Below the pieces are notes generated by a model. The model had not been told where the DNA came from, made no database searches, and saw only the letters and a list, made by a program, of their open reading frames with translations. From Leucocoprinus leucothites (taxonomy: Eukaryota > Basidiomycota > Agaricomycetes > Agaricales > Agaricaceae), in assembly GCA_013368445.1 (NCBI GenBank), contig JAACJO010000004.1, positions 2,728,001 through 2,792,000 of the forward strand: DNA of 64,000 bases. The letters run 5' to 3'. Position 1 is the stretch's first letter, and the number at the start of each line of letters is the position of its first letter. Position numbers and translations under genes: made by a program. Positions 11,725-21,759 of the stretch are shown in pieces.

Positions 11725-12575
11725 ATGCTTCTGAGCCCACTTATCAGTCGCTCAACACAGGTCACTTTATATCACAATCCAAGGGGGCCTATGGCTTGGC
11801 ATAGACCCCAAAGGATGCGAAATTGCTACCTCGTGAGGTAACACACCGTGGCATCTAAACCTCCTATCCCACTATGGCGATGCCTATCCAACACGCCTTC
11901 GGAGATGATAATGACCAGATGATACCGACCCAAAGAGCCGGGCATGAGAATGTTATTTGAGTACTGGCAGTAGGCCGAGTACTACTGGACAAGCGTTTTT
12001 GGGATAATTTCCCAGCAGGTTATTCCTATTGCGTGATAGTGAGGTGTGGAGCATTTTGGCGATTATTCGAAGTTGTTTGGAAGTTAGGGTGAGAACGCGA
12101 GAGACGGTTGGATAGCGCTTTGACCTCGTGATCGATACAGACTTGTTTTAGACGTAGAGAGTCTTCGGAACACTGATAGATAGTATCTGAGAAACAAGGG
12201 AGTCATCCTATGGGAATGACGGCTAGAATGTTCCGGAGTAAAGGTGGTCCTAAGAGAGGATCCAAGTTAAAGCAAGTGAGTCCGCCTTGGCTGGCGATCA
12301 CCATCATGGCGGTTAACGGAACGGAGTTGTAGCTCCGCATCACCCAGCGACTCATTCGCATCAGTGACGAAATCGACATATTCTGATTGGTTCTCGGGCC
12401 GCGGAAGAGACCGGATGATCACATGACACTAATCACCGCGGGTCCTTCAAAATTTCGAAATTTTGCACCAAACCAACTCTCTGTAACATACCTACCACAT
12501 CATCACCTCTACCTCCTACCCCGAGGCCTCTTTCCTCTTAATTCTTAGACGTTTCGCCTTTCTTATAGATTAAAA
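11725..12575. promoter_or_regulatory. Divergent promoter region between the M20 peptidase and cytochrome c genes
   Basis: Non-coding, about 850 bases shared by a minus-strand and a plus-strand gene. The cytochrome c side has an inverted CCAAT box (ATTGG at 12386-12390), the known binding site of the HAP complex that controls respiratory genes in fungi, and an 18-base palindrome (separate entry). I see nothing else coding. Confidence 0.5.
12448..12465. promoter_or_regulatory. 18-base perfect palindrome upstream of cytochrome c
   Basis: CAAAATTTCGAAATTTTG reads identically on both strands. It lies about 110 bases before the cytochrome c ATG, where transcription-factor sites or the transcript start are expected. 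A dimeric factor site is possible; no known motif is assigned. Confidence 0.4.
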
Positions 12576-13096
12576 ATGCCCTACTCTGCTGGTACGTGGC
12601 GTTCTGCGCCGACGCGTCTACACCAGCATGTGCTTGTTCGGCTGACGGGATGATTTAATGCTTAGGTGACGCTTCTAAGGGTGCCAGTCTTTTCAAGACC
12701 CGGTGTGCGCAGTGTCACACATTAGAAGCTGGTGGACCTCACAAGGTCGGGCCTAACCTCCACGGGTGAGCTCTCTGTTTCTTGACCTCCGACACTCGGT
12801 TAGTTGAGCTGACATTGTTACTCGTAGTCTCTTCGGCCGTAAGACTGGTCAAGCTGAGGGCTTCTCATACACTGCTGCCAATGTCAACAAGGGCATCACT
12901 TGGGATGAAGCCACTCTCTTCGAGTATCTCGAGAACCCGAAGAAGTACATCCCTGGTACAAAAATGGCGTTCGCTGGTTTGAAGAAGGAGAAGGACAGGA
13001 ATGACCTTATTACTCATCTCAAGGAGGCTGTGAGTACAACCTACCGCGTCATATATCTGCATGAAGCTGACCTTTCTGTCCTTGCAGACCGCCTAA
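12576..13096 (+). CDS. CYC1: Cytochrome c
   Basis: Mobile electron carrier of the mitochondrial intermembrane space between complexes III and IV. Four exons: 12576-12591, 12666-12765, 12828-13029 and 13088-13096, all joined at GT-AG sites. The spliced product ([20 protein letters not shown]...) is about 108 residues, normal for the family. It carries the covalent heme site CAQCH, the [16 protein letters not shown] loop, [20 protein letters not shown] and the axial Met in [11 protein letters not shown]. The last exon adds only TA and the stop. The gene stands alone; an inverted CCAAT box about 190 bases upstream is consistent with HAP-type respiratory regulation. Nothing is odd apart from the tiny first and last exons. 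Confidence 0.97.
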
Positions 13097-13497
13097 GCTC
13101 TTCTTTTATTCGAGCGGACTTGTGGACTCTCGACGCACTATATACCTAATATCACCTTAATCTCTCACTCACATGGGCTCTACCGTCGATGATTCCTTTG
13201 TAGCTCTATAGACTACAGGTGCCTCCTTCACCCCCCACTCTGGAATAGACGATATATTTTATTTGGTTTTTCTCGGGAAACATTTTGCGTGCTTTGAATC
13301 AGCTCAGTTAGTTTGCCAGCACATTCGGCGCTTGATCGGGGTAAAATATTCCATGACGTCACGCGTGTATCCCTGGCCCCTTCCACCTGAAATAGATTGA
13401 CTTATTGATTACTCAAATTGTGACGAGGATATGTGGTCATTGATTTCTGGTTCAGAGGAGGGGGTGAGGGCCAAAAAGAATTCACAACAGTCGTTCA
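13097..13497. other. Cytochrome c 3' region
   Basis: Non-coding 3' flank between cytochrome c and the tRNA-Glu gene; nothing recognised. Confidence 0.5.
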
Positions 13498-13569
13498 TTT
13501 GAGTACGGGGAATCGAACCCCGAGCTACCGCGTGAAAGGCGGTAATGTTAGCCGTTACACCATACTCGA
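13498..13569 (-). tRNA. tRNA-Glu (anticodon UUC)
   Basis: The reverse strand folds as a standard 72-nt tRNA with no intron. D arm TGGTGTAACGGC, anticodon stem TACCGCC/GGCGGTA-type around CTTTCAC (anticodon TTC), T arm CGGGGTTCGATTCCCCG. The acceptor stem TCGAGTA/TACTCAA has one C-A mismatch at pair 2-71. The discriminator base is A. The body closely matches the tRNA-Glu(CUC) gene at 37728. Confidence 0.93.
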
Positions 13570-14003
13570 TGTACCGGTAGGCTGGTAAGAAAGGCTTGGG
13601 GCCTCGGAATGGAGTCGAGCCGCGAGTTCATCCCTGTGCACACAAGAGCTTAACGGCTAACTAGATGTGCCTACCAGTGTAACGTCCTCAGGAGAAAGAG
13701 TGTTCAATCTGAGGGATAAATATTCTATGACTGGGGTTTGGAGCGAATAGATGGAATTTCATTTCTAAGTCAAACGTGACCTATATTATGATGCAATAAA
13801 TGCAAACGGGCCGTTATTGACAATTGCGGGGGTGGTATCCGACATATGGAGAGAAGGTGGTGAAAGGTCTATCTAATTAACGATGCGAGCAAAGGGACGC
13901 TGGTCAAAGTGAAGATAAAGTGACAAGGGTGAAGTTGCACCATCCTACACTGAAAATCAACGGTTTATAGAGTGAACAGAAACGAGCAAGAAGACGCACA
14001 GTC
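13570..14003. other. Intergenic, nothing recognised
   Basis: Between tRNA-Glu and the 3' end of the phosphatase inhibitor gene. No coding or RNA signal seen. Confidence 0.5.
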
Positions 14004-14581
14004 CTATGGTATTCCCTTTCCCTTTCTCTGCGGCTGCCGTTCATAAGCGTTCGGCTCAGGCTCACCACCGCATTCGCCATCTACTTCTCGATCCCTCGGT
14101 TTATGTTTATGATTATGACGATGCCTATGACGGCCATGATGGTGATGATGATGATCGTGGTGATCATGTCCTTCCCCTCCACAAGAGGAATCTGAATCTG
14201 ACTCGTCCGATGATGATTCCTCAGAAGACGATTCATCGAAGCGCCGAGGTTTATGGTAGATACAACAAACTGATCGAGTTCGTCCATTTAGCTACTTAAA
14301 TCACGCTGCAAAATGAAAATGGTTGACGTACTCTTTGATTTCTTCTTCCCCAAATGTTCGTTGTCAACGACATCGTCGTCCCAGGCCACTCTAGGTCCTG
14401 TATTTCGAGCACCTCGTAGATGTAGGACTCTACTCTGTTCTCCGGTTGAGTCTGGGACTTGGGTGTTATCCCCTGTCCCTTCGTTTGTATGGTCGTCGGT
14501 TACTGTCACTGTGAGTGACCCGTTTGCTGGGGATGAAGTGGAGCGAAGGGCGGTGGAAGTGGATGCGAGAGAGTATGACAT
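14004..14581 (-). CDS. YPI1: Type 1 protein phosphatase inhibitor (YPI1 / inhibitor-3 family)
   Basis: Small, mostly disordered inhibitor and regulator of PP1 (Glc7). Two exons, 14332-14581 and 14004-14269, join in frame to 171 aa. The signature is split by the intron: GARNTGPRVAWDDDVVDNEH, then LGKKKSK, and across the junction ICCIYHKPRRFDESSSEESS. The RVAW segment is the RVxF-type PP1-docking motif; KSKICCIYHKPRRF is the family's cysteine segment. The acidic Ser/Asp stretch is followed by a strongly His-rich tail (GHDHHDHHHHHHGRHRHR), comparable to the Cys/His tail of human inhibitor-3 but richer in His. The protein is probably nuclear, as in yeast. The intron (GTACGT to GATCAG) is required, because reading through meets stops. 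The His tract is likely to bind metal, which is an inference. Confidence 0.93.
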
Positions 14582-15136
14582 GTTTCCGGAGGCCTAGAAG
14601 AAGTTGAATAAGACTTATATGATGAGGTTCTGGATTCCTGTGTAGAATGACCGAGACGAGCTATAGTACAGTGGACGCTTCAAGGATAAGGCAGGATAAT
14701 GCAGGTAGAGAATGTTCTCCCCCTGGCGGCAATCTTGACTGCAAGACTACACGTGATTTGATTGCTGATGTAACTCTCCTCCCTTCCCTCCGCCACTTTG
14801 AACCGGAGAGCACTGCCCTGCAGACCCTCTCACTCCAAGTCATTTCACTGATTTCCCCTCTATTTGGTTCTTGCTTATGGTACCTGGATCAAGTTTGAAT
14901 AAATTATATCATGTGCTCTCCTTCCACTGTCAGGCACTTGTGGTTCGTGTCTAAAACAAGGTATATTGACACTTGGCTTAAACTAGGCTAATCGTAAAAA
15001 TATCAGATCATACACAGCTCAATATCACCAACTCGAGTTGCTACGTTGGTTCCGCCAAATGATCAAAGGAATAAATAAACGGCCATGGCAACTCTCCTTT
15101 TGGCACCAACCCCTTAGGCGTATTTGATCTATCTAC
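14582..15136. other. Promoter of the PP1 inhibitor gene and 3' flank of the small secreted protein
   Basis: No supported gene; open frames here (such as plus 14647-14898) show no family resemblance. Confidence 0.5.
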
Positions 15137-15815
15137 CTAATGCAATCCGGTGAATGCACCATGTGCAGCCCCGAATGCAGCAGAAACAGAAGCAGGCGAG
15201 GTGAAATCGTTCCAGTTCGATCCATCCACCACAACCGTATGAGCACCAAGCTCATGTCCGGAAAAGCCAAAGTTATCAGTCGAGAGCGATCCGTCGCCTC
15301 CAACAATGCTACCAAAGTGCCCAGCGATGGCACCATCAAATCCAACATGATGTCCAGAAACCCTATGTATATCATTCCTGAACAATCCAAGACTGGCATG
15401 GAACTGCTCAAAGACAACAGTTTGAGTCTCGACTTCGCAGACTTGTTCGAGGATGACGCGTTTGGCCATTTCTTGGATGACGAGTAGGCGTTGTTGGATG
15501 ATTTCGATGGCTTGGGTGTGGCAGACGAGGTGGGAGGATGTATCGACGACTTGGGTAAAGTGCGAGGAGGAATCGAAGTTGTCTACGCCGTAGAAGTTGT
15601 CAAAGTTGTCAAAGGAGGAGAGTCCACCCCAGTGGTTGAAGGAGGGGAAGCCGCGGGCGTCTGAGTGGGAGAGGTTTGTTGATAAGTATGATGTGGGTGT
15701 TCTGTGAGTGGGGAAGTGACTTACTGAGGTTCCTGCTGACTGCAACAGGCTTTGAAATGGCGCCTGAGATGACGCTGGATGCGAGAAGGAGAGCAGAGGC
15801 GAGTTTGGCGAACAT
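15137..15815 (-). CDS. Small secreted protein, unknown function
   Basis: The start MFAKLASALLLASSVISGAI (ATG 15815; another in-frame ATG lies at 15824) is a clear signal peptide, followed by SKPVAVSRNL. An intron with donor CTCA|GTAAGT at about 15724 and acceptor CACTCAG joins to NARGFPSFNHWGGLSSFDNF. The mature protein (about 200 residues) is rich in Phe, Asp, Ser, Gly and His. It has a helical stretch (EIIQQRLLVIQEMAKRVILE) and a C-terminal part with FSGHELGAHTVVVDG and NWNDFTSPASVSAAFGAAHG. Proteins with this layout occur in mushroom secretomes without known function. It has few cysteines, so it is not a classical Cys-rich effector. Confidence 0.75.
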
Positions 15816-16793
15816 CGTAAGCAACGAGTTTGAGCTGAACTAATCTATCGTAAGTATCATCGTCCTAAGCAAGTAATACATCACACTCACTTGAAAAACT
15901 GAAGATCGAAAGAAAGAATGGAAAGCGAAAGATTAAAACAAAAGGCACCGGTGCCTAAGAGAAAGTAAAGAACGAAAGCGAAGAAGATTTGATGATTCTC
16001 GACGTCAACTCCAGACGACTTTTATACACAAACCTTGAACCGTATCTAGCTTCCCCGACCAAACCGACGAGAACTGCCATCCTGTCAAGGTACATAGCAA
16101 CCATATTCTGCTTCTCCTTAAAACAGCCCAATGACTGGTTGACTTCCAGCGCAGCCTCGCGCTCAGCTTTAGGTGTCATCCAACGCTACACTTACAGCGA
16201 TGAAGAGTATATTTCTATTTTTATCACTTGATGCCAAGACATCATTTCCCCTCTGCAGAGCTTGCGATTGGTCTTGCGATGATTGTCGTTGCTCTTTGTT
16301 GGGATTGATAGACGTGGGATGTTGATCTTTCTCACTTCAAGTCGGTGGATTGTCAGTTGGTTGTATGGATTTTTAATGTATATCAAAAAGCCCAGCCTTT
16401 TTTTCTTCTTCTGAGCGCTGTGCGGCGGATTTGGTATGTAACCGACTTCCCTGTCGACGTTTAGAGGCATTTGCTGACGAGGTTTGGTATGGCGCTCATA
16501 GGAAGTTATCAAGTTTACATCGTATCAATTCGTTGCGCCGGCTTTCAAATTTGTTTAATTTGACCCTCAGGGCGTGAGTGGGTGTCAGTCGGTGGTTGAA
16601 TTCACGAGTATGCGCTGATTTCTTCCGCCAATTATACGGTAGATGGTTTCTTGGTGGTGGTTACGCGCCGAGTTGCCCTTTAAACAACGTAGTTGGTCAT
16701 TATCACAATTTTTAGAACGGTAGTAGTGGCTGACTGATATCCATTCATCTTGACATCTCTCCGACAGTATAATCGTCTCTTCTACAGCCACAG
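15816..16793. other. Divergent promoter region, no gene seen
   Basis: Lies between a minus-strand and a plus-strand gene for secreted/membrane proteins. A short C/T tract (tttttttcttcttctg) occurs near 16400. No open frame has support. Confidence 0.5.
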
Positions 16794-18163
16794 ATGTTAA
16801 TCTGGAGAGTTATCTTATCGCTCGTCGCCATTATCACCATTGCATTTGGTCAAGACAACCCAGTCTTAACTTGTAATCCATCTCATGATCACCTCGATCC
16901 TTCATCTCACCGATTCATCTCGTCCTGCCCCGAATCGATGTACTGCACGCCACAACCTCAAGCCAACCCTAACACGAGTCTAAGCCGCCCACAACAACAA
17001 ATTCTCCATCAAGTCGATTCCTCCCGAGATCCGAAACAAGCTCCTATCTCTAACTTTGGTAATGAGACCACCCACATATCAGACGATGGTGAGGTGGGCG
17101 GTGGTGGTGGTGGTGGAAGCCAGAATGGAGGCGTATGTGTAGATCGGGCATGCAGGCGTGACGAGTTTCCATTCGGATTTCCATCAGGTTCGCCACTACC
17201 GCCACTTTGTTCGAGTACTGGGGGCCGTCCGACATATTGCCCGGATAATGGGAGTGGCTGTCGAGCGGTATTGTTGCCCGGTTCACCCTGTGAACTCGTA
17301 CGAGATGAACAATGCGCAGCGCCGCCTCGAGGTTCGAGTTCATGGGTAGACAATACAGGTGCTTTGTGTCTGAATAGGATATGCACGTAAGTCATTGGTT
17401 TTTGATTTTTCGAACAGGGTTGCTCATCTTTGATGGATTAGATATGTGAATGCCACGCTCGCGAACCCGTGTGTGGTGGAGAACACAACTTATTCTTATC
17501 CTTCTGCGCTTTCGCACTCACTGTACACCCTTTCTGTAATCAGGAACAATTGTCTCCCTGAGCTTTACTGCGATCCTACAAGTCTTTCTTGCCTCAAGGC
17601 GAAACTCGTTAGCGAGCCTTGTAGTGCGGACTTTGAATGCATCATGGTGTGTAGTATTTCGTCCCTTACTAAATTAACTACACGCGATTCATCTGGTCGA
17701 ACATCAGGGTACCTGTGACCAAGGAACTTGCATAAACGGTTTCGACACTCCTTATGTAGTCACGCCGCGGCAATGGGCGATTCTCATCTCGGTCATCTTC
17801 ATCGGTAAGTTCATTTGTCATGTTTAATGTACCCTCTCAATCGCGATGCTGAAATAGGAACAAAACAAAAGCGCTTGTTATGACTATGGTCACTCTTATT
17901 CTTGTCCACCGTCGGCATAGGTATAGAATATTTAGGGAGTTGCGTGAGTATTACACGGAACAGATCAGGTGAGTTGAGGTATTTTTTGGGGATCGATGGA
18001 TTCATTGAATTCTGGTTTGTTTCGTGCCTTTGTTCCAATTTGGATCAGTCTTCGTCGAGCTATTATTGCGCTTCATACGGCCGCCGCTAATGGAGAGCTT
18101 GATATAGGCGAAGATGAGGGTCCATCCGTCAGGAAAGGGTATTTGCGAAATGGTGTTTATTGA
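16794..18163 (+). CDS. Single-pass membrane protein with Cys-rich ectodomain
   Basis: Five exons (16794-17386, 17442-17646, 17708-17804, 17872-17968, 18049-18163) join in frame to 368 aa. The N terminus MLIWRVILSLVAIITIAFG is a signal peptide. The ectodomain has repeated Cys pairs (ISSCPESMYC, GGVCVDRACRRDE, CSSTGGRPTYC, GSGCRAVLLPGSPC, LPELYCDPTSLSC, CSADFEC, GTCDQGTC), suggesting several small disulphide modules, and a Gly8 linker at about residues 101-108. A membrane segment WAILISVIFIGALVMTMVTL around residue 300 is followed by a basic cytoplasmic stretch (VHRRHRYRIFRELREYYTE) and an Arg/Glu-rich tail ending in LRNGVY. I infer a plasma-membrane or cell-wall-facing protein; the ligand and function are unknown. 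The phase and TM continuity across exons 3 and 4 support the model strongly. Confidence 0.82.
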
Positions 18164-19824
18164 GGCCAAGGTGTTCGGTGCCAATTCATCTTCTTGATCG
18201 CAGGTTTTTTTATCGCTCCATATGTCTGCCATGATAAATTGATCGTTGGGAAATCACTCGGGGTTGGCTGGTTGGTCGTGCCCAGGTCCCTGGTTTTACA
18301 GACTCGTACATGTCCTTTACCCCAGTCAGGCATTCCAATAGTGCCAGGATCGGAGCCACGGAGCCAAGCTGACTCCGAATGTTAGACTCTCTCTCGATCT
18401 GCCGTACTCGGATGTAGGGCTCAGTTTTACGAACGGCTCTGGCAAGCGTTTCGGTCTAGTTAGGGCTGAGCCTATCGGCAGCCAAGCCTTACCCTTGGGT
18501 TGAGTTTACTGGTCATGGAACTCTCTGAACGCCGCGTGCCCGAATTCACTCTTCCTCATGTGAAAAGAAGTGGGGTTGAAGATGTACGGCCTGCGGGCTC
18601 CACATTCCACCTGGATGGCATGTTGACCCGTGCTGATAATCAGTGAAAACTCAACACTTACCATCTGTACGAAGCAAGGATCAAGTGCCGAGAGGTAGGG
18701 TGTGACTATCAATCAATAAATAAAAGGATGTGCTCCTGTCGCGTGGCATTTGTAAATTTGTAGGTCCCGGTTTCTGATTATCGTACTTCTCCCGGGTTGC
18801 CAGATACAGAACGTGACTTGAAGAAATTCGGTGCTCTTTCACTCCTGTGGTAACAGAGAAAAGGATTGTTTTTCGACAATTCCCAGATTATTTCAAGCAT
18901 TACAATCATTAATATCCCACATCGCCAATCGTTTAATAACTGCAATTACATTTTAACTACTCTTGATCGACGATTCGAAATCGCATGAAGAATTGACCAA
19001 CAACGGACAGAAATACGTACGTGCTTCAAACATGAGGCCTTGAACTTCGGAACAGATAGAACAACTTAAATTTGACCTATCAAATTGCTCGCCTCACAAG
19101 ATTTCAGGATCTTCTGGAATAATCCAAGTTTTCTCATCCAACCTGTGTTCTGAAAATTGCCAATAAACGCTGGTTGCGACTTCCACGCCTTGGTCCAGGT
19201 ACGTCGGATATCACGGGATACGATAGCTGAGATATCCCTGGGGTTCGGCTGTTAAAGAAGGAGAACAAGGTTCCTCGTGGTTCTATGTTGCCTGAAAACT
19301 GAGAAGCGCTCAGATTGGCAAATGGTACAAACGCGGAGAAGGGAGTCCAATAATATCCTAATAGCCTCCATGCTTATGACGTTTAGGTTCATTCTTACTA
19401 TACGAGTTTGTGGCGAAATGTAGCCCTCCGATCTAATTGCACGGAGCTCAAGCCCGAAATTAGATGCGTATCTCCAGATGCTCTGTATTGCATATTGGAA
19501 TCTGTTCTAGAATCTAGATGTACACAAATTGAATGTGACGAAGCCGAGGGAATACAACACTGCCAAACCCATGCACAAAGTCGAAGACGAAGACGAAATG
19601 TAGATAAATAAGGAACACATTCCAAGTGAAGATAACAAGGTCGTAAGAGAACGTATGCAATGGTGTGAAAGTCGAAGGACGTAAGGTGAGTCGTTCAAGT
19701 ATGACTAGGAACAGATGAGGGCGATCAACGTCGTGGTGGAGGGTATCGTGTCGATGCAAAGAGAAATGAGTTCCGAAGAGATGTGATGATGAAGTGAAGA
19801 TATGTGTACGAATGGTGCCATAGT
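18164..19824. other. Intergenic, 1.66 kb, nothing recognised
   Basis: No coding frame with support on either strand. Open frames such as minus 19398-19828 show no domain and low-complexity Leu/Ser/His content. Confidence 0.45.
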
Positions 19825-20777
19825 TCATCCGTAGATAATACTAAAAATGAAACTCATCAGCGATCGTCCGAAGTATGCGCACAGGCTGTACTCACCCCTG
19901 AGACGTTGTCGATATTGGCATGAAATCCGTCCGACCTTCGCTCACGAATTTTCTAAGAGTTGGTTCCCAGTCGTCTCTGGAGTCCCAGGGGACATTGCGG
20001 GGAATCTCTACGGGAACGACTTGACATGTGCCTGGGATCCCGCATTGAACAACGACGACAAGGGCACCAAGACCACCACTTTTTCGGCTTCTCTGCTCTC
20101 GCCTCTTCAGCTCGTCCAAGAGAGCTGGACTACTCCCGTGAAGGGCAGTATTCAGTGGGATGATTTGAGTTTCTACGAGGGAGAACCTGTGGATCGAGGT
20201 CAACGGTGGATCTGGAATGGTACTTGGAAGGACTACTCACTGAAGCACAGATTTGGAGTGGGGTTGGTAGTCGAGCACAATGAGAAGTGCCTTATGTCTA
20301 ACGTTAGACGGCATGCGCTTGACTTGGAGGGCCTGCATTCCGGCCCATTGGATGAGCTGCTCGTGCTTGGAGATAAAGTTTCCAAGACGTTGCGCCAGTC
20401 TGGGATCCCCATATACGTTGTGCTCCGCGACGGCATACTCGCGGGCATTGGATTGGCACATGGGACGGTGTGTGCCCCAGCTGTGTCTCTGGCATTTATC
20501 TGACTAGCAAGAGAGTTAGAACTTGCGGATATCCCGTTAGAGACGGCACTCACGCAATAGACAGAGCAGAGCTGGGGTACGTCAGTATGTGATGTGCTAC
20601 AATTGAATCGCAAGGACGTACGCATCCGCCGCAAATGAAAAACCTGCTTCCGTTCTGGGGTTCGACGTCACCGCAGGAATCGCAGACATGCATATTACGT
20701 CGTCTGTAGGGATGGTGACTTGGAAGACTGTTGAAGTTGGCAGCAGGGGGAAGTTGAGAGTAGTGAGCAGTAGCCAT
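19825..20777 (-). CDS. MYND zinc-finger protein
   Basis: Five exons: 20622-20777, 20554-20571 (an 18-nt microexon), 20241-20503, 19896-20186 and 19825-19840. The product is 247 aa and all phases agree. The MYND finger (residues about 32-75) is assembled from three exons: CDSCGDVEPQNGSRFFICGGC, LCSVYC, then SDKCQRHSWGTHRPMC. This is the C-x2-C...C-x2-C...YC-x3-C...H-x3-C ligand pattern. The finger binds zinc and usually mediates protein contacts with proline-rich partners. Downstream, RLAQRLGNFISKHEQLIQWA, NVRHKALLIVLDY and KSGGLGALVVVVQCG...CQVVPVEIP form the alpha/beta region common in MYND proteins of Agaricomycetes; the last residues are TTSQGIIYG. No SET domain is present. The start could also be an in-frame ATG at 20810. 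Confidence 0.88.
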
Positions 20778-21759
20778 TGTTTCACAAAATGGGGGGATGG
20801 GTGGAGACAATGATCATTGTGAAGGTACAATATATACTTGTGGCAGTGGGAGAGGGAGGTTCGGAAAGCGTGACGACGAAAACAAAAACGCAGGAAGGAA
20901 GTACAGTTACTTTTTGTTTCGAGTCAAATTCCTTTTTGTTACTGCATTACATCACGGGAATGGCATAACAAAAGGATGTGTCCCGTCATCCTGTTAGGGC
21001 AATCCCCAACAATTAAGTCCCATCACGAACACGTCCCTTTCACACAAAAGGGCGTGGGAGCGGTATCTCCGCAAGTTCATAGCCTTTAGGCGCCTGTCCT
21101 TCTTCCAGAAAGGACCATATCGTTTGAATGTTGCCCTCATATTTTCGATACAATCTTTGCATAAGTCGGTTCAACAGCCCGAGCTGGGCTTTTGTTGGTC
21201 TTTGGTCTAATGGAGATGACAGGAGCCACAAAGTTGAAATGATACATCTTCGAAATTTAGATTGATAGAACCGCCTTATTTGCCGACCAAACGCGGCTTC
21301 GCCATTGTTGTTAAGTGCTTGGACCAGGCCCTCGTGCCACAGCGAAGGGAAGTTGGAGAGTCATTGTGCGCATTATAATTCTGATTAGAAGCAAAGCTTC
21401 CTTCTTTGAGGGTTCTGATGCGTTTCCCACCTTTATGAGCAACGAATACCTCCACATATCTAAAGCTCCTAAATGGCAGGGAATTTCCGGAATGCCAGGA
21501 ATAATCAAGCGCGCGCCTGCGTACTTAGCTCAAGTTAGGCTTTGCGGGGGTGGGAATATATATCCCCATTGAGTCAAGATGTTTCGGCAAGTGTACAGCC
21601 ACCACCAAATTGAAGTACCTCGGAATAATTGATATGATAAGATGATATCGCTAAATTAACAAAGCCGCGAAAAGATCGTTAATGGTAATCACGAACTGAC
21701 AAAGACTCATAGCTCTGTTTTTTTCCTCCTACTCCTGAGAGTAGCACTCTGAGCTCGCG
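20778..21759. other. Divergent promoter between the MYND gene and IDO copy A
   Basis: Non-coding, about 1 kb; no supported gene seen. Confidence 0.5.

Noticed and set aside
19398..19828. Overlapping minus frames rich in Leu, Ser and His downstream of the MYND gene
   Set aside because: Overlap each other in different frames, low-complexity content; the MYND gene ends cleanly at 19825 with a spliced last exon.
19847..20503. 218-codon plus-strand frame
   Set aside because: It is antisense to the MYND gene, whose exons explain the region with zinc ligands and correct splice sites.
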